Shown here: in pieces, positions 14,448 to 22,319 of the stretch
How the letters are laid out: each line of letters begins with the position of its first letter
Numbering within the stretch: position 1 is the first letter of the stretch
Assembly (NCBI RefSeq): GCF_004348335.1
Contig: NZ_SMJW01000054.1
Span: 1-37,547, forward strand
Reading direction: 5' to 3'
DNA length: 37,547 bases
Source of the DNA: Actinomadura bangladeshensis
GTDB taxonomy: Bacteria > Actinomycetota > Actinomycetes > Streptosporangiales > Streptosporangiaceae
The notes under the pieces: model-generated
The model's database searches: none
Seen by the model: only the letters and a program-made list of their open reading frames with translations
What the model was told of the DNA's origin: nothing
Program-made: the position numbers and the translations under genes

Positions 14448-15296
14448 TCAGAACAGGATCGACATGAAAGAACCCAGCTCGCCGAACCCGACCCGGCGGT
14501 AGGCGGCCCGCGCCCGCGTGTTGAAGTCGTTGACGTACAGCGAGACGGTCGGCGCGACACTGCGCAGCGCCTCGGTGACCACCGCCGCCATCCCGGTCTC
14601 CGACAGGCCCCGGCCGCGCAGGTCGGGCGGCACCCACACGCCCTGCACCTGGCAGGCGCGCGGGGTGACGGCGCCGATCTCGGCCTTGAACATGACGCGG
14701 CCGCCCTCGATGCGGGCGAACGCGCGGCCGTCGCGGATCAACTCGGCGACGCGGGCGCGGTAGAGCACTCCCCCGTCGCCGGCGTTGGGCGACACCCCGA
14801 CCTCTTCGGTGAACATCGCCACGCAGGCCGGGTAGACGATGTCGAACTCCTCCATCCGGACGCGCCGCACCCGCGGGTCGGCGGGCACCTCGGGCACGGC
14901 CGAGGTCGCCATCACCGGCTGGGACGCGCGGACGGCCCGCGGCGGCCCCCAGTACGGCGCGAGGATCTCCCACAGCTCGCCGACGGCGCCGACCGGCCCG
15001 ACGATGGACGAGCAGCGCCGCCCCTGCGCCTGCGCCCGCTCGGCGAACGCGCGGACCGCCTCCGGCCCGGCCGCGACCGGGATCAGGTTGGCGCCGGAGT
15101 AGCACAGCGAGACGAGCCGCCCGTCGCGCAGGTACCCCCACATCTGCGCGCCGAGGCGCCGCGGGTCGAGCCCCGCGGCGTGCACCCGCGAGCTGACGAA
15201 CACGTTGGACACCGGGTCGGCGTCCAGGATCGCGAGGGCCTCCGCCCGGTACCGGTCGTCCAGCACGCGCACCGGCATCGAGCCCAGCATGCGCAT
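14448..15296 (-). CDS. GNAT acetyltransferase with N-terminal DUF4081 domain
   Basis: The 282-residue protein has an N-terminal DUF4081 segment (DPVSNVFVSSRV, GAQMWGYLRDGRLVSLCYSG) and a C-terminal GNAT domain. The acetyl-CoA binding loop is QVQGVWVPPDLRGRGLSETG, followed by VSLYVNDFNTRARAAYRRVG. It should transfer an acetyl group to an amine or protein lysine; the substrate is unknown. As I recall, in Streptomyces this gene sits immediately next to ispG in a conserved dxr-rip-ispG block. Here three peptidase genes intervene. The start ATG at 15296 is the first of three nearby in-frame ATGs (MRMLGSM). Confidence 0.88.
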   Translation of the reverse strand: MRMLGSMPVRVLDDRYRAEALAILDADPVSNVFVSSRVHAAGLDPRRLGAQMWGYLRDGRLVSLCYSGANLIPVAAGPEAVRAFAERAQAQGRRCSSIVGPVGAVGELWEILAPYWGPPRAVRASQPVMATSAVPEVPADPRVRRVRMEEFDIVYPACVAMFTEEVGVSPNAGDGGVLYRARVAELIRDGRAFARIEGGRVMFKAEIGAVTPRACQVQGVWVPPDLRGRGLSETGMAAVVTEALRSVAPTVSLYVNDFNTRARAAYRRVGFGELGSFMSILF

Positions 15297-15437
15297 GGTT
15301 ACCGGCCCCTGGACGGGAGCGGCCCCCGCTCGGCCCTCACCACTGAAAGCTCCACGTGGACAAGCCTATGCGGTGCCGGGCCCGCGCACCTCCGCGGGCT
15401 CGGTACCGGCCGGTTCGGCACCGGCTCGGGCGCGGGC

Positions 15438-17060
15438 TCAGCGGTGCGCGGGGCCCTGGCCGGCGCGGCCGGGCTCCTTGCCCGCGGCGGGCTCGGGCAC
15501 CGGCCCCGCCTTGCACCGGGCGTCCGGCCCCAGCCGGTTCGGGGGCAGTTCCCCGCCGCCGAGGTAGGCGGCGACGTGCTCGTCGACGCACTCGTCACCG
15601 GAGAAGGAGACTCCGTGGTTGTGCCCGCCGTCCTGCACGAGCAGCCTGGACGACGGCAGCCTGCGGTGCATCTCCAGCGCGCCCGGGTACGGGGTGGCGG
15701 CGTCGTCGGTGCCCTGGACGAGCAGGATCGGCGGCAGCGACGATCGGCCCTGCACCCGCGGCGCCGGGCCGCCCTGCACCGGCCAGAAGGCGCAGGGCGC
15801 GTTGTACCAGGTGTTGCTCCAGGTCTCGAAGCGGTTGCCCGCGCGGTAGAGGCGCAGGCTGTCGGCGTGCCAGCGGGCCCAGTCGCGCGGCCATGCGGCG
15901 TCGCGGCACTGGACGGCGTTGTAGACGGTGTAGTTGTTCTGGTCGAGCCGCGTCAGCGGCTGCCGCGCCTTGCGCAGCGGCCCGGCGTCGTGCCGGACGG
16001 CGAACGCCGACAGGGCGCGTGCGTGGTCCGGCCAGGCGTAGTCGGCGTAGCCGTCGGCGAGGAACACGTCGTCGAGCTCGGACGGGCCGATCTTCCCGTC
16101 GATCGGCTTCAGCTTGAGCGCGGCCCGCACCTTGGCGTAGGCGTCGGCGACCTTCTGCTCGGTGTCGCCGAGCGCGTAGACCTCGTGGTGGCGGGCGATC
16201 CAGGCGAAGTAGGCCCGGATGCGCTTCTCGAACGCGACGTTCTGGTCGAGGTTGTCCTGGTACCAGACGCCGCTCGGCTTGACGACGCTGTCGAGCACCA
16301 TGCGGCGGACGTGCCCCGGATACATCGTCGCGTAGACGGCGCCGAGGTAGGTGCCGTAGGAGTAGCCGAAGTAGCTGATCTTCCGCTGCCCGAGGGCGCG
16401 CCGGATCGCGTCCATGTCGCGCGCCCAGTCGGCCGTCCCCATGTGCGGGAGGACCTTCCCGTACCTGCGGCCGCAGTCGCCGGCGAACGACGCGGCCCTG
16501 GCCGTCCACGCCTGCTCCTCCGCGGTGCTCGCGGGGACCGTGTCCTGCCGCGCGCGGCCCGGGTCCTGGTAGCCGGGGTCGCAGATCAGCTCGGGCCTGC
16601 TGGCGCCGACGCCGCGCGGGTCGAAGCCGATCCAGTCGTAGGACGTGGCGACGCGCTTCGGCAGCGACCGGGTGAAGAAGGCGGGCAGGTCGCGCCCGTG
16701 GGCACCGGGCCCGCCCCGGTTGAGGAGCACCGCGCCCTGCGACTTCGCGGCGGTGTGCCGGGCCCGGGTCAGGGCGAGCGTCACCTTCTCGCCGTCCGGG
16801 CGGGCGTAGTCGAGGGGGACCCGCAGGGACGCGCACTGCAGGCCCTTGAGCCGGGCGCCCTCCACGGGGTCCTTCGCGGGGCACGCCTTCCAGGCGAGGG
16901 CGCGCGGAACCGGTGCGGTCCGCGGGGCGCTCCGCGGAGCGGCGGGCCGCGGGGCGGCGCGCTCGGCCGCGGCGGCGGGGGCTCCCATGGCGGCGGCTCC
17001 GAGCGCGACCGCCGCGGCGGCGGTCCCGGCCGCCGTCCTTCTTCCAGCGTCGTTCAGCAC
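15438..17060 (-). CDS. Secreted alpha/beta hydrolase, tripeptidyl-aminopeptidase-like (copy 1)
   Basis: A 540-residue exported serine hydrolase. The N-terminus (RR at 7-8, then an Ala-rich hydrophobic stretch to about residue 32) is a Sec- or TAT-like signal peptide. The catalytic triad is S234 in GYSYGTYLG, D453 in GTDDAATP and H482 in GGHNHGV. The oxyanion loop reads NRGGPGAHG instead of the usual N-P-GGPGGSG. Cysteines at 60, 76, 160 and 196 suggest disulfides. Family members (SCO Tap/Slp-type) remove N-terminal tripeptides from secreted proteins. The GTG at 17060 lacks a clear ribosome site; TTTCTA (17067-17072, TAGAAA on the minus strand) could be a -10 for a leaderless message. It is the most divergent of three tandem copies. 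Confidence 0.88.
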   Translation of the reverse strand: MLNDAGRRTAAGTAAAAVALGAAAMGAPAAAAERAAPRPAAPRSAPRTAPVPRALAWKACPAKDPVEGARLKGLQCASLRVPLDYARPDGEKVTLALTRARHTAAKSQGAVLLNRGGPGAHGRDLPAFFTRSLPKRVATSYDWIGFDPRGVGASRPELICDPGYQDPGRARQDTVPASTAEEQAWTARAASFAGDCGRRYGKVLPHMGTADWARDMDAIRRALGQRKISYFGYSYGTYLGAVYATMYPGHVRRMVLDSVVKPSGVWYQDNLDQNVAFEKRIRAYFAWIARHHEVYALGDTEQKVADAYAKVRAALKLKPIDGKIGPSELDDVFLADGYADYAWPDHARALSAFAVRHDAGPLRKARQPLTRLDQNNYTVYNAVQCRDAAWPRDWARWHADSLRLYRAGNRFETWSNTWYNAPCAFWPVQGGPAPRVQGRSSLPPILLVQGTDDAATPYPGALEMHRRLPSSRLLVQDGGHNHGVSFSGDECVDEHVAAYLGGGELPPNRLGPDARCKAGPVPEPAAGKEPGRAGQGPAHR

Positions 17061-17150
17061 CCCCGTTTTCTACCGGCCGGGCGCCGCGCGCCGCGGGAAC
17101 CGCGGGATCGCGCGATTCCGGGCCAACCGGGGCCACCGACCCGAAACGAA

Positions 17151-17192
17151 CCGCGGCCCGCCCGCCCCGGCAGGGGGGCGGACGGGCCGCGG
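17151..17192 (-). terminator. 18-bp stem terminator after peptidase copy 2
   Basis: Positions 17151-17168 and 17175-17192 are complementary over 18 bp with one mismatch, around a 6-nt loop. The stem is 14 bp past the copy-2 stop codon and separates it from copy 1, so the peptidase genes are transcribed individually. Confidence 0.7.
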
Positions 17193-17206
17193 CGTACCGC
17201 CGGGTC

Positions 17207-18826
17207 CTACGGGCGTCCGACCGGAAGGTCCTTGCCCGCGGCGGCGCGGGCGGCCTTCAGCGTCATGGCCGTCGGGTCCGGGTCGTTCAGCGCCGGGACG
17301 GCCTTGCAGTAGGCGTCCGGTCCGCGGTGGCTCGCCGGCAGCGCACCCGTGTCGAGGTACGCGGCGACCTTGTCGTCCAGGCACGCGTTGCCGTTGAGGG
17401 TGTTGGCGTGGGTCTTGCCGCCGACCTCGAACACCAGCCGCGAGGACGGGAACGCCTTGTGCATCTCAAGGCCGCCCGCGACCGGCGTGGCCGCGTCCTG
17501 CGTGGACTGGACGAGCAGCATGCCCGGCAGGTTCCGGCTGCCGTGCAGCCGGAACGCCGGCCCGCCCTGGAAGGGCCAGAAGGCGATCGGGGCGTTGAAC
17601 CAGACGTTGCTCCAGGTGTTGAACCGGTAGCCCTGCCGGTAGAGCTTCGCGGCGTCGTGGTGCCACTTGCTCCAGTTGCGCGGCCAGCGCGCGTCGGCGG
17701 CCTGGACGGCGTTGTAGACGGCGAAGCCGTTGTCGTCACCGCCGGGGTTCATCCAGTAGAGGAGCGCCGAGGCGTCCCCGCCGTTCGCCCATGCGGACAG
17801 CGCCTCGGCGAACGGGATGTAGTAGCCGGTGTTGTACCCGGCGGACAGCACGGTGTCGTCCAGTTCGTCCGGGCCCATCTGCCCGCCGATGGGCGACTTC
17901 TCGGCAGCGGCGCGGATGGCGTAGTACTTCGCCTCGACGGCCTTCTCGGTCTTGCCGAGGTGGTAGATCGAGTCGTACTCGGCGATCCAGGCCCACCACG
18001 CCTTCATGTTGTGCTCGAACGCCTTGTCCTGCTCGAGCTGGGAGTCGTACCAGACCGTCTTCGGGTTGACGTTGCCGTCCAGGACCATCCGCTTGACGCG
18101 GTTGGGGAAGAGCGTGGCGTAGGTGGCGCCGAAGTAGGTGCCGTAGGAGAACCCGTACCAGCTGATCTTGTCCTGGCCGAGCGCGGCGCGGATCGCGTCG
18201 ACGTCGCGGGCGGCGTCGGTGGTGCGCATGTGCGGCAGCAGCCAGCCGAACTTCTTCGCGCAGTCCTGCGCGTACTTGCGCGACTTGGCGATCCATGCCT
18301 TCTCCTCCTTCCACGAGCTCGGGACGTAGTCCGGGCGGATCGGGTCGGAGAAGTTCGGGTCGCAGGTCAGCGCGGGCTTGCTGGACCCGACGCCGCGCGG
18401 GTCGAACCCGATGATGTCGTACTTGGCGGCGACGTCGGCGTGGCCGACCCCGCCGATCCAGCGGGCGAGGGCGGGCGCGTAGGCGAGGCCGGAGCCGCCG
18501 GGGCCGCCCGGGTTCACGAACAGGACGCCCTGGTAGTTCTTCTCGTCGGTGTGCCTGTAGCGCGACACCGCGATGGAGATCTTGCGCCCGTTGGGCCGGC
18601 TGTAGTCGAGCGGGACCTCGACCTGCGCGCACTGGGCGTTGTTCATCGGGTCGCTCGGGCTGCTGACCTCGCACTTGCCCCAGTCGATGCCCGCGGCCGC
18701 GACTCCGGACACCGGCCGGGCGGCACCGGCCGCGGGGCCGGTGTCCGCGCTCGCGGGGACGTCGGCGGCGAAGCCGCCCCCCGCCGTCACGACCGCCGTG
18801 GTCGCGACGATGACGATCTTCTTCAC
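17207..18826 (-). CDS. Secreted alpha/beta hydrolase, tripeptidyl-aminopeptidase-like (copy 2)
   Basis: A 539-residue protein with a signal peptide (MKKIVIVATTAVVTAGGGFA, cleavage near ASA at about residue 27). The oxyanion loop is FVNPGGPGGSG. The triad is S227 (GFSYGTYFG), D444 (STQDAATP) and H473 (GGKTHANTL). The GTG at 18826 has a good ribosome site (GAGGGGGTCAC). Residue patterns such as FDPRGVGSSKPALTC and FNTWSNVWFNAP align closely with the neighbouring copies, showing tandem duplication. It should act outside the cell on N-terminal peptides. The upstream region contains the 59-bp element shared with copy 3, centred about 150 bp before the start, and the gene ends in its own terminator. 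Confidence 0.9.
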   Translation of the reverse strand: MKKIVIVATTAVVTAGGGFAADVPASADTGPAAGAARPVSGVAAAGIDWGKCEVSSPSDPMNNAQCAQVEVPLDYSRPNGRKISIAVSRYRHTDEKNYQGVLFVNPGGPGGSGLAYAPALARWIGGVGHADVAAKYDIIGFDPRGVGSSKPALTCDPNFSDPIRPDYVPSSWKEEKAWIAKSRKYAQDCAKKFGWLLPHMRTTDAARDVDAIRAALGQDKISWYGFSYGTYFGATYATLFPNRVKRMVLDGNVNPKTVWYDSQLEQDKAFEHNMKAWWAWIAEYDSIYHLGKTEKAVEAKYYAIRAAAEKSPIGGQMGPDELDDTVLSAGYNTGYYIPFAEALSAWANGGDASALLYWMNPGGDDNGFAVYNAVQAADARWPRNWSKWHHDAAKLYRQGYRFNTWSNVWFNAPIAFWPFQGGPAFRLHGSRNLPGMLLVQSTQDAATPVAGGLEMHKAFPSSRLVFEVGGKTHANTLNGNACLDDKVAAYLDTGALPASHRGPDAYCKAVPALNDPDPTAMTLKAARAAAGKDLPVGRP

Positions 18827-18944
18827 GTGACCCCCTCGGATCGGCGGCTCCGGATGCCCCGTCGTTGGGCCGGAGGGGGGAGCGGCGCCGATGCATAGCG
18901 GATGCGGATTTGCGTGGAGATTGTGGCGGTTATGTCGCTTATGA

Positions 18945-19003
18945 CGGCAGGGCGCGGTGCGACTGGATGCGAAATCGTGACAAGATCATCGGAACTTCGT
19001 GAC
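18945..19003 (-). promoter_or_regulatory. Shared 59-bp upstream element, copy A
   Basis: This segment matches 20852-20910 at 50 of 59 positions without gaps, although the surrounding intergenic DNA does not align. On the minus strand it contains GTCACG (19003-18998) and GTCACG (18981-18976) as direct repeats 22 bp apart, enclosing AAGTTCCGATGATCTT. It lies 119 bp upstream of peptidase copy 2. The 22-bp period (two helical turns) suggests a dimeric activator or repressor site. TTGTCA overlapping the second repeat might also be a -35 element. Confidence 0.6.
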
Positions 19004-19055
19004 ATCCGTGCGCGTTCGCCGCACCCGGTTCCGGGTAGCGGCCGCGGGACGCGGA

Positions 19056-19084
19056 AGGGCCCCGGGATCGCTCCCCGGGGCCCT
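19056..19084 (-). terminator. Perfect 11-bp stem terminator after peptidase copy 3
   Basis: AGGGCCCCGGG (19056-19066) pairs perfectly with CCCGGGGCCCT (19074-19084) around a 7-nt loop, 24 bp beyond the copy-3 stop codon. Confidence 0.75.
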
Positions 19085-19107
19085 CGCGTTCGGCCGTCCG
19101 GCGGGCG

Positions 19108-20769
19108 TCAGCGGATGACGTCGGCCTTCAGGGCGCCGGCCTTCGGCGCGACCGTCCCGGTCAGCGTCCTGGCGGCCGCCGGCGACGGCGGCACCGGGTC
19201 ACCGAGCTGCGGGACGTGCACGGTGCGCCGCTCCGGACGCTCTCCCCGCAGGAAGTAGGCGTCGAAGTAGGCGTCCACCTCGGCGGAGCCGCGGTGCACG
19301 ATGCAGTGCGTGCGGTCGCCGTCCTGCACCACCAGGCGCGAGCCCTTGAGCCGGCGGTGCATGTCGAGCGCGCCCTCGTACGGGGTGGCCGCGTCGGCGG
19401 TCGACTGGAACATCAGGATGTTGCGCGGCAGCTCCCGCGTGTGCCCGATGTTCACCGGCGTGCCGGCCTTGGCCTTCCAGAACAGGCACGGCGCGTTGAA
19501 CCAGACGTTGCCCCAGGTCTCGAAGGGGTGCTTCCGGTTGATCCGCGTGTTGTCGCGCTGCCACTTGGCCCAGCTCGTCGGCCACTGCACGTCCGTGCAC
19601 TCGGTGGCGAGGTACATCGCGTTGCCGTTGTCGTCGGACTCCCCGGTCGTCGGGGCGCCGAACGTCCCGGCGAATGCGGCGGTGTCGCCGGCCTTGTAGG
19701 CCGACAGCGCGGCGGCGTAGCCGTGCCAGACGGCCTGGCTGCGGCGGTACCCGGCGTTCAGGATGACGTCGGTCAGCTCGTCCGGCCCGACGGCGAGGGT
19801 CTGCCCGCTGTCGGCGTCGGTGTAGTAGACCGGCTTCTTCTTGAGCTGCGCGCGCAGGTCGTAGAAGAAGTCGCGCACCTGGCGCTGGGTCGTGCCGAGG
19901 TGGTACACGGAGTCGTACTTGGCGATCCAGCCGAAGTAGTAGTCGATGTTGATGTCGAACTGGACGTCCTGCTTGAGGTTGGCGTCGTACCAGACGTCCG
20001 ACGGGCCGACGTTGCCGTCCAGCACCATCTTGTCGACGTTCCTCGGGTACATGGTGGCGTAGGCCGACCCGAGGTAGGTGCCGTACGAGGCGCCGTAGTA
20101 GTCGATCTTGTCGTTGCCGAGCGCCTTGCGGATCGACTCGATGTCGTTCACCGAGTCGACCGTCTTGACGTGGTTCAGCAGCCCGATCTGGTCGTTCTTC
20201 GCGCAGTCGTCGGCGTAGGCCTTGGACCGCTTGAGCCAGGTGCTGACCGACCTCCAGTCACCGGTGCCGTAGTCCGGACGCGGCGCGTTCGCGGCCGTCG
20301 GGTCGCACGTGATCGCCGGGACGCTCATCCCGACGCCGCGCGGGTCGAACCCGATGACGTTGTAGGCGTCGCGCATCGGGGCGGAGTTCTGCGCGAACAC
20401 GCGCGGCCCGAACAGCGCGCCGCCGCCGCCCGGTCCGCCCGGGTTGACGATGATGTCGCCCTTGGCCGCGCCCTTGCCGGTGTGCGGCGTCCGGGTGAGC
20501 TGCAGGGTGATCTTCGTGCCGTTCGGCTTGGCGTAGTCCAGCGGCACCTGCAGCTCGGCGCACTGCACGATCTTGGAGACCGGGTACAGGCCGTCGTAGA
20601 AGTCGTGCACGGTCTGCACGAAGTCCGTGGGGCACGCGTGCCACTTCGCCGCGGCGGGGTCGAAACTGCCGGCCGTTCCGGCGGAGGGGCCCGCGGCCTG
20701 GGCGCTTGTGGCGCCCACGCCGGTGAGACCGAGCCCGGCCACCGCGGCCACGACAACGATCCTCTTCAC
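19108..20769 (-). CDS. Secreted alpha/beta hydrolase, tripeptidyl-aminopeptidase-like (copy 3)
   Basis: From the GTG at 20769 (VKRIVVVAAV) the product is 553 residues, with AGGGGGATAT just upstream as ribosome site; a longer frame to 20808 adds 13 atypical residues. The signal peptide ends near SAQAAG (about residue 26). The oxyanion loop is VNPGGPGGGG. The triad is S228 (GASYGTYLG), D459 (STADAATP) and H488 (GDRTHCIV). An insert with YYTDADSGQ distinguishes it from the other copies. Role: extracellular release of peptides from protein N-termini. The 59-bp element lies 83 bp upstream of the start. It is the copy closest to ispG and has its own strong terminator. Confidence 0.9.
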   Translation of the reverse strand: MKRIVVVAAVAGLGLTGVGATSAQAAGPSAGTAGSFDPAAAKWHACPTDFVQTVHDFYDGLYPVSKIVQCAELQVPLDYAKPNGTKITLQLTRTPHTGKGAAKGDIIVNPGGPGGGGALFGPRVFAQNSAPMRDAYNVIGFDPRGVGMSVPAITCDPTAANAPRPDYGTGDWRSVSTWLKRSKAYADDCAKNDQIGLLNHVKTVDSVNDIESIRKALGNDKIDYYGASYGTYLGSAYATMYPRNVDKMVLDGNVGPSDVWYDANLKQDVQFDINIDYYFGWIAKYDSVYHLGTTQRQVRDFFYDLRAQLKKKPVYYTDADSGQTLAVGPDELTDVILNAGYRRSQAVWHGYAAALSAYKAGDTAAFAGTFGAPTTGESDDNGNAMYLATECTDVQWPTSWAKWQRDNTRINRKHPFETWGNVWFNAPCLFWKAKAGTPVNIGHTRELPRNILMFQSTADAATPYEGALDMHRRLKGSRLVVQDGDRTHCIVHRGSAEVDAYFDAYFLRGERPERRTVHVPQLGDPVPPSPAAARTLTGTVAPKAGALKADVIR

Positions 20770-20851
20770 ATATCCCCCTAAAGTGCTGACTCCGGTTGAG
20801 TCAGACATACGGGTAAATGACAGGAGATTTTGACGCTGTCGCGGCGAGCCC

Positions 20852-20910
20852 CGACAGGGCCCGGTGCAAGAGGATGCCGAATCGTGACAAGATCAACGGA
20901 ACTTTGTGAC
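20852..20910 (-). promoter_or_regulatory. Shared 59-bp upstream element, copy B
   Basis: The counterpart of 18945-19003, with 50/59 identical bases. The direct repeats read GTCACA (20910-20905) and GTCACG (20888-20883) on the minus strand, again 22 bp apart. The distance to the peptidase copy-3 start is 83 bp, compared with 119 bp in copy A, so the element is conserved as a block while its spacing to the gene is not. Confidence 0.6.
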
Positions 20911-20963
20911 CACCTGCGGCGTCCCGGACGCGGCGGACCGCGCGCGGCCGCCCGCGCATGCGA

Positions 20964-20993
20964 AAGGGCCCCGGGTTCGCACCCGGGGCCCTT
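20964..20993 (-). terminator. Perfect 13-bp stem terminator after ispG
   Basis: AAGGGCCCCGGGT (20964-20976) pairs perfectly with ACCCGGGGCCCTT (20981-20993) around a TCGC tetraloop, 20 bp past the ispG stop. The core GGGCCCCGGG is the same as in the copy-3 peptidase terminator. Confidence 0.8.
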
Positions 20994-21013
20994 CGGAGTT
21001 CGCTATCGCCAGG

Positions 21014-22204
21014 TCAGCCGACCACTACCTCGGCGCCGGGCCCGGTGACCGAGCCGTCCTCGCCGATCTCGATGCCCATCTCCTCGCCGATGCGCATGGC
21101 CTCCTCGATGAGGGTCTCCACGATCTGCGCCTCGGGGACGGTCTTGACGACCTTGCCCTTGACGAAGATCTGGCCCTTGCCGTTGCCGGAGGCGACCCCG
21201 AGGTCGGCCTCGCGGGCCTCGCCCGGCCCGTTCACGACGCAGCCCATCACGGCGACCCGCAGCGGGACGGGGAAGTCCTTCAGCCCGGCGGTGACCTGCT
21301 CGGCCAGCGTGTACACGTCCACCTGGGCGCGGCCGCAGGACGGGCACGACACGATCTCCAGGCCGCGCTTGCGCAGCCCGAGGGACTCCAGGATCGCGAT
21401 GCCGACCTTGACCTCCTCGACCGGAGGCGCCGACAGCGACACCCGGATCGTGTCGCCGATGCCCTCGGCCAGCAGCGCGCCGAACGCCACCGCCGACTTG
21501 ATCGTGCCCTGGAACGCCGGACCGGCCTCGGTCACGCCCAGGTGCAGGGGGTACTCGCAGGCGGCGGCGAGCCGCCGGTAGGCGTCGATCATCACGACCG
21601 GGTCGTTGTGCTTGACCGAGATCTTGATGTCGCGGAAGCCGTGCTCCTCGAACAGCGAGCACTCCCACAGCGCCGACTCCACCAGCGCCTCGGGGGTGGC
21701 CTTGCCGTACTTCTCCAGCAGCCGCTTGTCCAGCGAGCCGGCGTTCACGCCGATCCGGATCGGCACGCCCGCGTCCGTGGCGGCGCGCGCGATCTCGCCG
21801 ACCTTGTCGTCGAACTTCTTGATGTTGCCGGGGTTCACCCGGACGGCCGCGCAGCCCGCGTCGATCGCCGCGAACACGTACTTGGGCTGGAAGTGGATGT
21901 CGGCGATGACGGGGATCGGCGACTTGCGCGCGATCGCCGGCAGCGCGTCGGCGTCGTCCTGCGAGGGCACGGCGACCCGGACGATCTGGCACCCGGACGC
22001 GGTCAGCTCCGCGATCTGCTGCAGCGTGGCGTTCACGTCGGCGGTGAGGGTGGTGGTCATGGACTGCACCGACACCGGCGCGTCGCCCCCGACCGGAACG
22101 TTCCCGACCATGATCTGCCGGGACTTGCGGCGGGGCGTGCTCGTACCCTGCGCCCCCTGCCCGTCTTCGCCGCGGACATTAGGCATTCCCAGTGAAACGC
22201 TCAT
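21014..22204 (-). CDS. ispG: 4-hydroxy-3-methylbut-2-en-1-yl diphosphate synthase (IspG/GcpE)
   Basis: A 396-residue enzyme of the methylerythritol phosphate pathway, reducing MEcPP to HMBPP with a [4Fe-4S] cluster. The N-terminal TIM barrel has [17 protein letters not shown] and [12 protein letters not shown]. Cluster cysteines C287 and C290 (SCPSCGR) and C322 ([11 protein letters not shown]) are present, with the downstream glutamate typical of this family. The ATG at 22204 has a strong AGGAGAGGG site. It follows the RIP protease gene by 115 bp, so it may have its own promoter (TAGGCT near 22235-22240). It forms the conserved isoprenoid block with dxr. Length is normal for actinobacteria. 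Confidence 0.96.
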   Translation of the reverse strand: MSVSLGMPNVRGEDGQGAQGTSTPRRKSRQIMVGNVPVGGDAPVSVQSMTTTLTADVNATLQQIAELTASGCQIVRVAVPSQDDADALPAIARKSPIPVIADIHFQPKYVFAAIDAGCAAVRVNPGNIKKFDDKVGEIARAATDAGVPIRIGVNAGSLDKRLLEKYGKATPEALVESALWECSLFEEHGFRDIKISVKHNDPVVMIDAYRRLAAACEYPLHLGVTEAGPAFQGTIKSAVAFGALLAEGIGDTIRVSLSAPPVEEVKVGIAILESLGLRKRGLEIVSCPSCGRAQVDVYTLAEQVTAGLKDFPVPLRVAVMGCVVNGPGEAREADLGVASGNGKGQIFVKGKVVKTVPEAQIVETLIEEAMRIGEEMGIEIGEDGSVTGPGAEVVVG

Positions 22205-22234
22205 CCCTCTCCTCTTACTTGCGGCCCCGTACAA

Positions 22235-22240
22235 AGCCTA
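22235..22240 (-). promoter_or_regulatory. Possible -10 element of ispG
   Basis: TAGGCT on the minus strand lies about 31 bp upstream of the ispG ATG, in the 115-bp gap after the RIP gene. No convincing -35 hexamer is visible. The same gap contains a direct repeat of CATCCGGTG (near 22290 and 22311). Confidence 0.3.
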
Positions 22241-22319
22241 AGCGCCCGCAGCAGCTGACTCGACGGCACCCGGTACCGAACAGTGTGACCATCCGGTGAC
22301 GCCGCGTAAACATCCGGTG

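Noticed and set aside
13437..17312. Open frame of 1291 codons on the plus strand
   Set aside because: It is the antisense shadow of the HTH paralog, acetyltransferase and peptidase genes; long stop-free antisense frames are expected in DNA this GC-rich, and no domain is visible.
16913..20781. Long plus-strand frames opposite the peptidase copies
   Set aside because: Composition is Arg/Val/Gly-rich shadow sequence; the minus strand has complete catalytic triads and signal peptides.
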